Shown: in pieces, positions 1-8,484 of the stretch
How the letters are laid out: each line of letters opens with the position of its first letter
Position numbering within the stretch: position 1 is the stretch's first letter
Origin: a virus
Direction: 5' to 3' (one strand)
Length of the DNA stretch: 64,000 bases
Virus record (IMG/VR): IMGVR_UViG_3300003177_000020
Location: 16,033-80,032 of that record
Program-made: the position numbers and the translations under genes
Notes under the pieces: model-generated
The model's database searches: none
What the model was told of the DNA's origin: nothing
The model's input: only the letters and a program-made list of their open reading frames with translations

Positions 1-276
1 ATCAAAGATGGTCGCATGATGACTGCACAAGACTTGAAACATTCTTCTGATATTCATGCTGATGCTGATTGGATCTTGTTGATGCATCGTGAGGCTGTAC
101 CTGCAGGGACAATTGCCAACAGTCGCAGTGAAGATGCGTCACAAGAGATACTCTCTCCAAAGACTTTATTGCGTGTGGAAGCTGCACGTTTCGCTGGCGG
201 TGGGGAAACATATCTTCACTATGCAGGTGCTGTTTCTTCTTTTTTCGATATGGACAACATCCCTTCTTGGTTGTGA
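1..276 (+). CDS. dnaB: Replicative DNA helicase, DnaB family (C-terminal end only)
   Basis: The frame is open at the left edge, so only the last 91 residues are present. They contain DADWILLMHRE, which matches the DnaB core motif that normally reads like DADVIMFLYRDE, preceded by a stretch like the family's DLRESG-IEQ. The protein would unwind DNA at the phage fork as a hexamer. An in-frame ATG at 16 is internal and not the real start. The family call is from a short fragment but the motif order is convincing. It fits with the polymerase, SSB and recombination genes downstream. Confidence 0.7.
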   Translation: MKDGRMMTAQDLKHSSDIHADADWILLMHREAVPAGTIANSRSEDASQEILSPKTLLRVEAARFAGGGETYLHYAGAVSSFFDMDNIPSWL

Positions 277-332
277 TCACATCCTGAGATCACTTATTTC
301 TAAAATAAAACAATACATAAAACATACACTTA

Positions 333-382
333 CTAACTTTTTATAAATAAATCTTGTAAAAGTGTCAGAGGACTACTATCGT
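333..382 (+). promoter_or_regulatory. Phage promoter of the CTAACT/TTTAT/TTGTAA class
   Basis: CTAACT begins at 333 and is followed by a T-rich stretch with ATAAATAAAT, TTGTAA at 354-359, a 17-base spacer and TATCGT at 377-382. The same layout recurs at least six more times in the window, which supports it as a real element. It lies 40 bases upstream of the ATPase gene. The -10 here is weaker than in the other copies; a TACTAT also lies at 374-379 with a 14-base spacer. Confidence 0.6.
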
Positions 383-421
383 CTTTTTAGTGGCAAATTC
401 TTACAGTAAAGGGAATTTACA

Positions 422-1609
422 ATGTCTGAAAAAATTACACGAAAACGAAGGCGACGTGCGCCTTCAAAGCCTCAAGTTTCTCCTATTCAGAAACTCCGCA
501 ATGCCCTTCGTGGCATGTTGATCAATCGTGATCAAGAAATCGATGGACTTCTGACAGCATTATTGGCGCAAGAGCATGTGTTGTTGCTAGGAATGCACGG
601 TACTGCAAAGTCAGCACTTACCGAAACAATGTGTCGATCTGTGGATGGGATGGCATACTTTTCATGGCTGATGTCAAAATTCACAGTGCCAGAAGAATTG
701 TTTGGAGCATTTAGCCTCAAGGCATTACAAGATGATCGTTTCGAACGGGTAACACACGGCAAAATGCCTGAAGCTGAGATTGTCTTTTTGGATGAAATTT
801 TCAAGGCGAACTCCAGCATACTCAACAATCTGCTGACGATTATCAATGAGCGAAAGTTTGCGAATGGCACACACACGATCAAAGTACCATTACAGACTGT
901 TGTTGGCGCATCAAATGAATTGCCTGAAGGTGCTGAACTGGCAGCGTTGTATGATCGATTCATGTTGCGATTTTGGGTAAAGCCATTATCGACCAGATCA
1001 CACCGCAGAAAACTGCTTATGCTGGATTCAAAAAAAGTTGCTGCCATTTTCAATTCAGGGAAAATTACAAAAGATGAATTGGAATTGGAACAAACAGCAG
1101 CAGCGCAAGTTGATATCTCAAACAGCATTGGGATTATTTTGGACGTTCAAGAAGCCTTGCAGCGTGAGGGGTATGTTGCAAGTGATCGTCGGTGGCGTAA
1201 GAGTCTGAGCATTTTGAAAGCCTATGCGCATTTACAAGGATCAAATAAAGTGCGAAACGAACACTTGATCATACTTGCAGATGTGATGTGGGAAAAACCA
1301 GAAGATCGGGATGTGATTATTGAGTTGATTCGTAGGGTTGCAATTCCAGAACGTGCAAAAGTGGATGGAATTTTAAATGCAGCCAAAGAACAAATTGCAG
1401 AACTCCCCATTGGAAGTCGGGATATACCAGAAGAAAAGCGCAGCGCATATTTTGGACAGGCTACACGGATCAACGCAGATCTTACAAAACAAATCGCAGA
1501 GCTTGCAAAACTCGAAGAAGATTATGCGCATGAAGCGATTCAAGAATTGGAAGATATGAAAATCACTGTTCGGGATTTTGCATCATTTGTTTCTGGATTT
1601 GCAATCTGA
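422..1609 (+). CDS. MoxR/RavA-type AAA+ ATPase
   Basis: This 395-residue protein is an AAA+ ATPase of the MoxR/RavA group. Walker A is GMHGTAKS (about residues 57-64), Walker B is EIVFLDEIFKAN (about 119-130), followed by the sensor stretch GASNELPEG and a DRF arginine motif. The N terminus carries a basic run (RKRRRRAPSK). Members of this group usually work with a von Willebrand A partner as a chaperone-like remodelling pair, and a VWA gene lies two genes downstream. The start is the ATG after GGGAATTTACA. What the pair acts on in the phage cannot be told from sequence. Confidence 0.85.
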   Translation: MSEKITRKRRRRAPSKPQVSPIQKLRNALRGMLINRDQEIDGLLTALLAQEHVLLLGMHGTAKSALTETMCRSVDGMAYFSWLMSKFTVPEELFGAFSLKALQDDRFERVTHGKMPEAEIVFLDEIFKANSSILNNLLTIINERKFANGTHTIKVPLQTVVGASNELPEGAELAALYDRFMLRFWVKPLSTRSHRRKLLMLDSKKVAAIFNSGKITKDELELEQTAAAQVDISNSIGIILDVQEALQREGYVASDRRWRKSLSILKAYAHLQGSNKVRNEHLIILADVMWEKPEDRDVIIELIRRVAIPERAKVDGILNAAKEQIAELPIGSRDIPEEKRSAYFGQATRINADLTKQIAELAKLEEDYAHEAIQELEDMKITVRDFASFVSGFAI

Positions 1610-1624
1610 AATTTACACACTTTG

Positions 1625-1692
1625 AATAAAGTTTCTAACTAATGCCTTGATGTGTAACACTTTTCTAGTAGTGTGCAGTTAGAAACTTTATT
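1625..1692. repeat. Perfect 16-bp inverted repeat between genes
   Basis: AATAAAGTTTCTAACT at 1625-1640 is the exact reverse complement of 1677-1692, with a 36-base loop. It fills the gap between the ATPase gene and the next gene. There is no immediate U-run, so it does not look like a simple terminator. The arms resemble the CTAACT/TTTAT element of the recurrent promoter, so an operator or RNA-processing role is possible. Confidence 0.5.
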
Positions 1693-1717
1693 TATACTTT
1701 TTTACAAGGAGTCGATC

Positions 1718-2788
1718 ATGTCAGCAAAAAAATTGAATGCAAAATTGAATGCAGCACAACAAGGAAAGGAAATTCTGGGATCTGTTATTTATTGGGGTCT
1801 GCGTGATTGTAGAATTGAACGTGGCTTGTTGGCGCAGCTTTTTGATACTCACAACCTCGATCAAAAATACATGCCTCCAGAACGCGCACCACGCGCAGCT
1901 GCAAGTAGTGCGATCAAGCATATTTTCAGTTTTGCAGGACGTGATGGCTTTTTGGCAAGAAAGATCACTTCCAAAGGATCGTGCACATTTTGGGGTGTGG
2001 TGCGTGAAAACAAAGACGTGAAAGATGTCTCGCTTGCATACCAGTGCAGTATCAAGATCAAATTTGATCACGCACACCACACGCTTGAAATTGAAGGTGA
2101 TCCTGATGCAGATCCGCAAGCATACGCAAAAGCAATTGCTGTGCTGGCAGAATACAAGGCATTGCTTACGGAATACACAAATCTGGATATTCAGAGAATG
2201 ATCATTTCTGCGGTGCGTGATCTTGGTGGTGTTTCACTCCGTAAGGGAGGTGGAAATTATTTTGTGGCTTACACGTACCATGATGTTTTGTGCGCGATAC
2301 AGAATGTTGTTGAAAGCATCGGATCTTCTGAAGTTGGGATCTTGAATATCAGTGCAGGTGATGATCAATCCATCCGATCACTGAAAAGAGATACAAGCCG
2401 ATCCTTTGTAACGCAGGTGCAGGAATTGAAGCAGGAACTGCTCGCCTTTCAAAATTCAAAAAAACTGCGCAAGTCTGTGGTCAAAAATCGCACTGAAACA
2501 CTCGCAAGACTCAAAGCAAATGTGGATATGTATTCCGAAATTCTCAGCATGAATGTTGAAGCTTTGCAGGAAGATTATCGTGTGTGCGAAGAACTGCTTT
2601 TGAACTTGGATGCTATTTCCAAAAAGCCACGAGTGCGTAAACCAAAAAAAGAGGTGGAGCCTGAACCTGCTACAGAAGAAAAGAAACACGATCCAGAAAA
2701 ACAAGAAACTGAAGAATCACCAACATTGACGGTACAAGAAGAATTGCCTATGCAATTGAACATTGGTCGCAGAAGACGACGAAGATAA
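1718..2788 (+). CDS. Unknown protein of the MoxR-VWA module, Arg-rich tail
   Basis: This 356-residue protein lies between the MoxR-type ATPase and the VWA gene and probably belongs to the same operon. I do not recognise a named family with certainty. The first 190 residues look globular and mixed; residues about 230-300 are helical and charged (coiled-coil-like); then a Pro/Glu/Lys-rich linker leads to a C terminus ending in six arginines. The start at 1718 is chosen because AAGGAG lies 7 bases upstream; an upstream GTG at 1673 sits inside the inverted repeat and has no ribosome site. Confidence 0.75.
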   Translation: MSAKKLNAKLNAAQQGKEILGSVIYWGLRDCRIERGLLAQLFDTHNLDQKYMPPERAPRAAASSAIKHIFSFAGRDGFLARKITSKGSCTFWGVVRENKDVKDVSLAYQCSIKIKFDHAHHTLEIEGDPDADPQAYAKAIAVLAEYKALLTEYTNLDIQRMIISAVRDLGGVSLRKGGGNYFVAYTYHDVLCAIQNVVESIGSSEVGILNISAGDDQSIRSLKRDTSRSFVTQVQELKQELLAFQNSKKLRKSVVKNRTETLARLKANVDMYSEILSMNVEALQEDYRVCEELLLNLDAISKKPRVRKPKKEVEPEPATEEKKHDPEKQETEESPTLTVQEELPMQLNIGRRRRRR

Positions 2789-2798
2789 GGGATCGAAC

Positions 2799-3965
2799 AT
2801 GGAAAACCTAACTTTGAATGTGTCGCAATGGCAGCATTATCTTTACACGCAATCCCGCTTTGATTTTGATGCTTTGAGAGCATTGGAAGACGCAGGGAAA
2901 AAGATTTATTCACAGTATGATTTATGGCAGCGTGAATTGTTCGCACGACTGTATGAACCGCAAACACCAAAATTAACAGAGATCCCAGATGAAGCATCGT
3001 GGGCATTGCAGATTCACGATTTGATAGGCGAACTTCCAGAGTTTCAGATGCTGCAAGAGCAAACAGCAGGAGATGCAGAATTTGCAGCCAAATCAACAGC
3101 AGTGTTGGCGCGTAGTTTTATGGCTATGGATCGCACCAAGAACAGCAAAGTACCTCGCGGGGATGTGGAAGCTGAGATTGCAGATTTGGATCACTATTTG
3201 AAAGCATTAGCCGAGATGCGAGATGCTGGAATCGATGTTGATTCTCAAATAAAAAAAGCGAATACAAAAAAAGCACATTTGCAGGATACATTGGATCGTA
3301 TTTCGCAGCCTATTGATACCGTAAAATTGCGTGGTGCAATGCGCAAGGCTGCAACACAAGCCGTCAAAGATCAAAAAGATCATAATAAAATGATGAGTGC
3401 ATTTTCTTTTGGTGGTAACGCGGGATCGCTACAGCAAAGTGGGAATATAAAATCCAAACGTATTTTTGCGAAGCACCTGAGTTCAAAGCGTAAACTACGT
3501 GAGATTGCATTGTGGGCTGGTCGTTTGAAACATGTGGCGATGAAAAAACAGCGATCAAAAAGCAAAGAAGCCAAGCATGAATTTGGCGATATTGAACAAG
3601 GTGCAGATTTGGCAAAATTGCTCCCATCTGAAATGCTGTCGTTGTGTGGTGATGAAATTTCAAGATTGTTGTTTTTCAAACGCTACACGGAGCGGCAAGT
3701 TTTGCAATACCAGTTGAAAGGAAAAGAATCTAAAGGACTCGGTGCGTTGGTGGTATGCGTCGATGAATCTTCGAGTATGAGTGGTGATCGGGATGTGCTT
3801 GCTAAGGCTACAATGCTGGCTTTGATGCATGTTGCGATCAAACAAAAGCGTACTTTTGCAGTGATTCATTTTTCTGGCGATGTTGGGCGTGTGGATGTTT
3901 TTGAACATGGTGCTATTGATCCTGATGCACTGGTAGCAACATTAGAAAATTTTGAAAAATTCTGA
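2799..3965 (+). CDS. VWA-domain protein, partner of MoxR ATPase (N-terminal part of a broken gene)
   Basis: The 388-residue product has a long helical N-terminal region and begins a von Willebrand A domain with the MIDAS motif DESSS (about residues 322-326). Reading stops at 3965 in the middle of that domain. The rest of the domain, including ADIVFLTDGE, is in the +1 frame up to 4200. In ViaA-like proteins a GGGTDF block carrying the MIDAS threonine and about 15-20 residues lie between the two parts, and this block is absent. So the gene has lost sequence as well as frame. The start is the ATG after AAGGGATCGAAC; the gene is 10 bases from its upstream neighbour. Confidence 0.75.
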   Translation: MENLTLNVSQWQHYLYTQSRFDFDALRALEDAGKKIYSQYDLWQRELFARLYEPQTPKLTEIPDEASWALQIHDLIGELPEFQMLQEQTAGDAEFAAKSTAVLARSFMAMDRTKNSKVPRGDVEAEIADLDHYLKALAEMRDAGIDVDSQIKKANTKKAHLQDTLDRISQPIDTVKLRGAMRKAATQAVKDQKDHNKMMSAFSFGGNAGSLQQSGNIKSKRIFAKHLSSKRKLREIALWAGRLKHVAMKKQRSKSKEAKHEFGDIEQGADLAKLLPSEMLSLCGDEISRLLFFKRYTERQVLQYQLKGKESKGLGALVVCVDESSSMSGDRDVLAKATMLALMHVAIKQKRTFAVIHFSGDVGRVDVFEHGAIDPDALVATLENFEKF

Positions 3966-4200
3966 TATTTCAAAAGCGGACATTGTGTTTCTCACAGATG
4001 GCGAAAGTTATATCCACCAGAGATCTATTGATAGTGTTCAAAAATTGCGGAATATGATCGGGTTGGAATTTTACACCATTCTTGTGGGTGGAGCGCGATC
4101 CAGCGAGGAGTTGGAAACATTATCTTCACATATTATGCATTTGCAGGATATTGTTTCTGCGGAAGAATCGGAAGCAAAGGATGTTTTGTTCTCAATCTAG
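3952..4200 (+). pseudogene. C-terminal part of the broken VWA-domain gene
   Basis: In the +1 frame relative to the upstream part, this stretch encodes DISKADIVFLTDGES and then the last strands and helices of a VWA domain (IGLEFYTILVGG). ADIVF-TDGE is the conserved third MIDAS-side strand of the family. There is no ribosome site for independent translation; the nominal TTG at 3952 overlaps the upstream frame. Its end overlaps the stop of the convergent methylase-like gene in the shared four bases CTAG. Confidence 0.65.
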
Positions 4201-4925
4201 TTTTGATCTTTTTCTGTAATTGATCCCACCATCCAAGGCACAAAAAACGCACCATTTATTTTTGTGATTCGGATCATTGTTCTGTCAATATCCTGCCCAA
4301 ACAAGCGCAAGCAATAATTCCCTCCTTCCATCAAAATTCTGCCTGTACCAACGCAAGGATCACATAGCGTTTGCCACTTGGTATTTTTCGCACCGTTGAA
4401 CTGCGACTGGATCATCAAAGTGACGAGGGTGTGTGGTGTGGGATAAAAGGCGTGAGGATTCCAACCTGTGCCTCTCTGTGTGCAGATAAAGTCTCCAAGG
4501 TAGTCATATGGTGTTTGCAACCATAACCCAGCATCAAAAGCCTCATATAGCTTCCGTTGTGTTTGTGGTTCAAGATTGGATTGTTGTTCTTCGATTCCGA
4601 TTGCATAACTCAGCCAGTCCAGAAATGCCGTGAAGTTTCCCCACCATCTGTATTTGTTTTCTGCGCCTATGATCTCCATGCAGGTTTCAATATTTTTGAT
4701 GGCAGCTTTACATGGCTGGCTGTATCGCACTTGTGGGATTGATCCTGTTGGGAGTCCAAGCTTGATCCGCGTCCAATATCCCCACCTGTCGGGAAATGCG
4801 CAGCGTGGATTCTCGTGTAGTTGTTGGATGTAATACAGCAGCCACCCTCTATACTTCCAAGGTTGATCTCCTGTTGTGATCATTGGGATTCGTTTTTCAC
4901 GCTCTACAAATTCTGTGAATAGCAT
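4197..4925 (-). CDS. N6-adenine methyltransferase-like protein lacking the catalytic motif
   Basis: This 242-residue protein ends with a SAM-binding motif I of the type I (HsdM-like) amino-methyltransferases, DPCVGTGRILM, followed by LFGQDID and a helix. In active enzymes an NPPF or DPPY motif follows, but the protein stops about 20 residues later. It may bind SAM or DNA without methylating, or serve another role. It is the only - strand gene in the first 26 kb and faces the VWA gene. The start is the ATG preceded by AAAGGG; an upstream frame extension to 4982 lacks a ribosome site. Confidence 0.65.
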   Translation of the reverse strand: MLFTEFVEREKRIPMITTGDQPWKYRGWLLYYIQQLHENPRCAFPDRWGYWTRIKLGLPTGSIPQVRYSQPCKAAIKNIETCMEIIGAENKYRWWGNFTAFLDWLSYAIGIEEQQSNLEPQTQRKLYEAFDAGLWLQTPYDYLGDFICTQRGTGWNPHAFYPTPHTLVTLMIQSQFNGAKNTKWQTLCDPCVGTGRILMEGGNYCLRLFGQDIDRTMIRITKINGAFFVPWMVGSITEKDQN

Positions 4926-5021
4926 TCTTTTTCCCTTTCTTTGCCATTGAAAAAAGCGTTCATTTCTCGTGGAGTATAGCACAATTATTTTATTATTTTT
5001 AGAAATATTAGAAATTTTGTG

Positions 5022-5050
5022 TTGTAAGTGTCAGAGAATAACGCTATGGT
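5022..5050 (+). promoter_or_regulatory. Promoter, TTGTAA-17-TATGGT
   Basis: TTGTAA (5022-5027), a 17-base spacer beginning GTGTCAGAG and TATGGT (5045-5050) lie in the divergent gap before the Lys-rich gene. The bases after TTGTAA match those of the promoter at 333-382 (GTGTCAGAG), which supports the pair. The upstream part is AT-rich but lacks the CTAACT block. Confidence 0.45.
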
Positions 5051-5105
5051 TTTTTCAGTTTTTGATCCGTTGAGGATCACTTTTTACAAACAAAAGGAGT
5101 TGAGA

Positions 5106-6332
5106 ATGACTGTTAAATTGGAATTGATCTTAGACAAAGCATTTGAAGCAATCGCAGCAGAACGAAAAACCATGTTTGCAGCGTTTGAAAAATCAATGGA
5201 TCAAATCAAAGAGATCACAGTGGAGGCAATACGCAGCCTCGGAAAACAAGAAGTGCAAACTTTGACAGCTGCTAGTATCCCATCTTTGAAGCCACAAAAT
5301 GCCAAAGAAGAAACGCAACCCGCATCAACACCCGCACCTGTCGTAGAAGAAAAGAAACCTGCGCCAAAGAAAAAACCAAAGAAGAAAGAAGAGCCTGTTC
5401 CTGCGGTGCAAGCAGATGTCATACCAGAAGAAAAACCTGTTGTTGCTGAAAAACCGAAACCAAAAAAGACCACAAAGAAAAAATCAAAGAAGAAGGAAGA
5501 ACCGACAGTGCTGGTTCCTGAACTGGTGCATGTAGGATCTGATTACACGGCAGAAGATTTTACAAAGGCTGTGATTGCAGAAACTGAAAAAGAAGCCAAA
5601 GAAAAGGACAAGGAAGAAGAAGGTCTGGATGATACATTCAAAGATCTGAAAAAGAAAACAAAAAAGGCTCCCAAGAAAAAAACCAAGAAGAAAGAAGAAC
5701 CTGCTCCTGAGCCTGAAAAAGAAACTGTTACAAAAACGGATGAGCCTGAAAACTTTGATCCTGTAGATTTGGATCTTGGTGTTGAAGATATCCGCGACGA
5801 TCTACCACCTGATAATCTGCCTAAAGGGTTTCACGCAGTATGGGCAAAAATGAGTCAGCTTGAACGTCGAAACCTTGTGAAGTCTTTTGCAAAAGAAGGC
5901 ACAAACCCAAATGATCCACCGATTGAAGAAAGAATCAAAACAATCAAAAAACCAGTTGAAACACTGGCAGAGATTGAAGATGGAGATGAGCAAGAATATC
6001 TTTGTGAAGTACTCATGGCAACCATGATGCTGGATGCTCTCACAGAACAAGAACTTGCTGATACATGGGCTGTCATACAGCAAGGTGATAAAAAGAGTCC
6101 TAAACTATTCCTTAACATGATCGAACTTGCAGGAAAAGGCGAGTTGGTTGGAATGTTCAAAGGCATCAAAATCAAATTTGCAAAACAAGAAGATCAATAC
6201 TGGGGATTTGCAGAAACTCAAACTGCGAAGACTGCAAAATTCATCCAAGAGTTGAATGACACATACAACGAGTCTGGCTTTATTACAGAAGTGGATGATG
6301 CCATCAAAGAAGCACTTGGAGTCACAGAATAA
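5106..6332 (+). CDS. Lys/Pro/Glu-rich linker protein with unknown C-terminal domain
   Basis: The 408-residue product has a short helical N terminus, then (about residues 80-230) low-complexity repeats of the type KKKPKKKEEP, KKTTKKKSKKKEEP and KKAPKKKTKKKEEP, and a folded C-terminal domain from about residue 240. I do not recognise the C-terminal domain. Its position beside replication genes and its basic linkers suggest DNA association, but that is inference. The start follows AAAAGGAG with a 6-base spacer; an upstream start at 5028 lies inside the promoter. Confidence 0.75.
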   Translation: MTVKLELILDKAFEAIAAERKTMFAAFEKSMDQIKEITVEAIRSLGKQEVQTLTAASIPSLKPQNAKEETQPASTPAPVVEEKKPAPKKKPKKKEEPVPAVQADVIPEEKPVVAEKPKPKKTTKKKSKKKEEPTVLVPELVHVGSDYTAEDFTKAVIAETEKEAKEKDKEEEGLDDTFKDLKKKTKKAPKKKTKKKEEPAPEPEKETVTKTDEPENFDPVDLDLGVEDIRDDLPPDNLPKGFHAVWAKMSQLERRNLVKSFAKEGTNPNDPPIEERIKTIKKPVETLAEIEDGDEQEYLCEVLMATMMLDALTEQELADTWAVIQQGDKKSPKLFLNMIELAGKGELVGMFKGIKIKFAKQEDQYWGFAETQTAKTAKFIQELNDTYNESGFITEVDDAIKEALGVTE

Positions 6333-6344
6333 AAAGGTGGAACC

Positions 6345-6614
6345 ATGTGCGAAGAAAAAAAGCGGAAAATACCACCTGTGTTTTCCATGTTCAAACGCAA
6401 TGATAAAGAAATTCTGGTATCCGTTCCTGCAAATAGTGTGGTTGAAGTTTTGAATGATGGCGCGGTGTTGGAGCTTATAAACGCGGGATTACTTGTCGAA
6501 TATAACCGAAAAGAATCTGATGGTGCAGCAGCAGAAGTGGTTTTTATTCGTCAAGGTTTGAACTCGGATGCTGTCAAATTTTTACAAGAAAGGGGATTAT
6601 TTCACGATGCTTGA
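6345..6614 (+). CDS. Small unknown protein (89 aa)
   Basis: A short soluble protein 12 bases after the Lys-rich gene, with an AAAGGTGG ribosome site. The sequence is mixed alpha/beta, with EILVSVPANSVVEVL followed by a C-terminal helix. No family is recognised. It probably shares the mRNA of the gene upstream. Confidence 0.65.
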   Translation: MCEEKKRKIPPVFSMFKRNDKEILVSVPANSVVEVLNDGAVLELINAGLLVEYNRKESDGAAAEVVFIRQGLNSDAVKFLQERGLFHDA

Positions 6615-6743
6615 TTACATGTCTCAAATACAGTATTGTTTGATCTCCTCTGGTATGTGCTGCCACCACTGCCAAATAAGTGGAGTTGATCGCTTTAGTT
6701 CCCTTTCTCGGTCAGCTTCACTTCCCCTTTGGGGGTTTTCGTT

Positions 6744-8468
6744 ATGAAACCGTCAAAGCCTGTATTCCTTGAGACAAGACCTCGTATTCCTGAACAGCAT
6801 GATTGCTCTAAATGCCGACTGCACCGCAAAGTTGATGTGCCTTGCATGGATACATTATGGCGTGGTAATGGTGCTATTTTGGCAGTCGGTGTGAATCCAG
6901 ATCCTACAGATGATAAAGAGGGACTTCCGTTTTCTGGTGTGAAAGGAAAAAAGCTCGCATACTGCGCGGATCTGGCAGGTGTAGATGTTGAACAAATATC
7001 CCTTACAAATGTGGTGCGTTGTGCTATTGCAGGAAAAACCAAACCTAAAAAAGATCAATTGGTGGCTTGCGGTGGATACTTGCAATTTGAGATTTTTACA
7101 AAAAAACCAAAAGTGATCCTCGCTATGGGTGATCACGCTGCACAGCTTCTTTGTCCAGACTGGAATTACACGGTGGATGTGTTGGGTAAGGATAAGCGTC
7201 AAAAAAAGAAACTCAAAGAATGGCGCGGATACCCTCAACGCTACACATACGAGGCTGCTGTAGATGGGAAGTATTACACACACACATGCTGGGTGATCCC
7301 GACATTCCATCCAAAATATTGTCTATCTAGTTGGGAACAAGATCCAATTTTAGCTTTCGATTTGAAAACAGCATTTGATTATGTCAGTGGTGTTGAAAGC
7401 ATTGTGAATCCAAATACAAAGATCACCGTGTATCGGGATCTTGCAAGCATTGAATCTTTGTTTTTGTATCTGAAACAGAAGAAAACATATGTGCTGGATT
7501 TGGAAACAACAGGGTTGGATTTTAACAAAGACGAGATCATCAACATTTGTTTTTGCGCAGAAGAAGGCGATGCACATGTGATCCCATTGCTAAGTACATG
7601 CACTCCTGATATTCGGTATTCAAATTTTAATGAATGCGAGATCGAAGAACTGCGTAGCAAATTAGTGGATCTATTTCTGCAAACGGAACTCATAGGTGCA
7701 AACATCAAATTTGACATCAAGTTTATGCGCACGTTTTTAGGTGGGTTCAACTCGTGGCGTATCTTTGCAGACACACAAATCATGCACCACATCGTACAGG
7801 AAAATCATCCTCACAATTTGAATTTTCTTACACAGTTTTATTTACGCTGGGAAAAATACGATGCTGAAATTGATCATTTCAAAAAGCTGGATGAATTGAA
7901 TTTATCCTATGCTCCCGAAGATTTGGTTTCCCGCTATGGTGGCACAGATGTCGATGGTACTTTGCGGGTGTATAATATTCTCAAAAAGATCATAGAAGAT
8001 AAAAAACTCACTAAGGTCTTTCGTATTGAAATGGGGCTGTTGCTTCCTCTCGCAGATTTGGAGTGGGTGGGTGTTCATGCTTCAAGATCAACACTTTCAG
8101 ATTTGGCTATTCGGTACAAAAAAGAAAAAGAAAAAAGTATCAAATACCTGAAGCGAAAGCATCGCGAGATATTTGGAGTTGATGCATCTGAAACATTCAA
8201 CCCTAACAGCAACGAAACAAAGAGTGGGCAGTATATGCTGGACAAGTTGGTGTTGAAAGATCTGGTTGTGAAAGGTGGCGTTCCTGCAACCATCGCAAAG
8301 CATGTGCAGCTGATCCGAAAATACACCAAATACATCTCAACCTATTTAGAGGGTAAGGATGGTGATGGTGGCATCCTAAAACGAATATCATCTGTAGATC
8401 GCATACATCCAGACTACAATATCACGGGTGCGCGGACTGGACGCCTTACAGAAAAGGTGATGGCCTGA
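6744..8468 (+). CDS. polA: UDG-like / 3'-5' exonuclease / family A DNA polymerase fusion (N-terminal part of a broken gene)
   Basis: Residues 1 to about 215 resemble family 4 uracil-DNA glycosylases: paired Cys (CSKC, 21-24), GLPFSGVKGKKL, TNVVRC and the final IPTFHPKY. A DnaQ-like exonuclease follows, with DLETTG at about 252 and IGANIKFDIKF. The polymerase fingers-palm region begins after residue 420 and reaches GARTGRLT. There the frame stops; the next motif of family A polymerases (PNLQNIP) is missing and motif A resumes at 8500 in another frame. UDG-like extensions on phage polymerases are known (from memory, the SPO1 group). The start is the ATG at 6744 after GGGGG. Confidence 0.8.
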   Translation: MKPSKPVFLETRPRIPEQHDCSKCRLHRKVDVPCMDTLWRGNGAILAVGVNPDPTDDKEGLPFSGVKGKKLAYCADLAGVDVEQISLTNVVRCAIAGKTKPKKDQLVACGGYLQFEIFTKKPKVILAMGDHAAQLLCPDWNYTVDVLGKDKRQKKKLKEWRGYPQRYTYEAAVDGKYYTHTCWVIPTFHPKYCLSSWEQDPILAFDLKTAFDYVSGVESIVNPNTKITVYRDLASIESLFLYLKQKKTYVLDLETTGLDFNKDEIINICFCAEEGDAHVIPLLSTCTPDIRYSNFNECEIEELRSKLVDLFLQTELIGANIKFDIKFMRTFLGGFNSWRIFADTQIMHHIVQENHPHNLNFLTQFYLRWEKYDAEIDHFKKLDELNLSYAPEDLVSRYGGTDVDGTLRVYNILKKIIEDKKLTKVFRIEMGLLLPLADLEWVGVHASRSTLSDLAIRYKKEKEKSIKYLKRKHREIFGVDASETFNPNSNETKSGQYMLDKLVLKDLVVKGGVPATIAKHVQLIRKYTKYISTYLEGKDGDGGILKRISSVDRIHPDYNITGARTGRLTEKVMA

Positions 8469-8484
8469 CAATCCTGAAACAGAT

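Noticed and set aside
3951-3966. Programmed +1 frameshift (TTC-TGA) in the VWA gene, like bacterial prfB.
   Set aside because: A +1 shift would join the frames but would still leave the conserved GGGTDF block missing, so a deletion is the better explanation.
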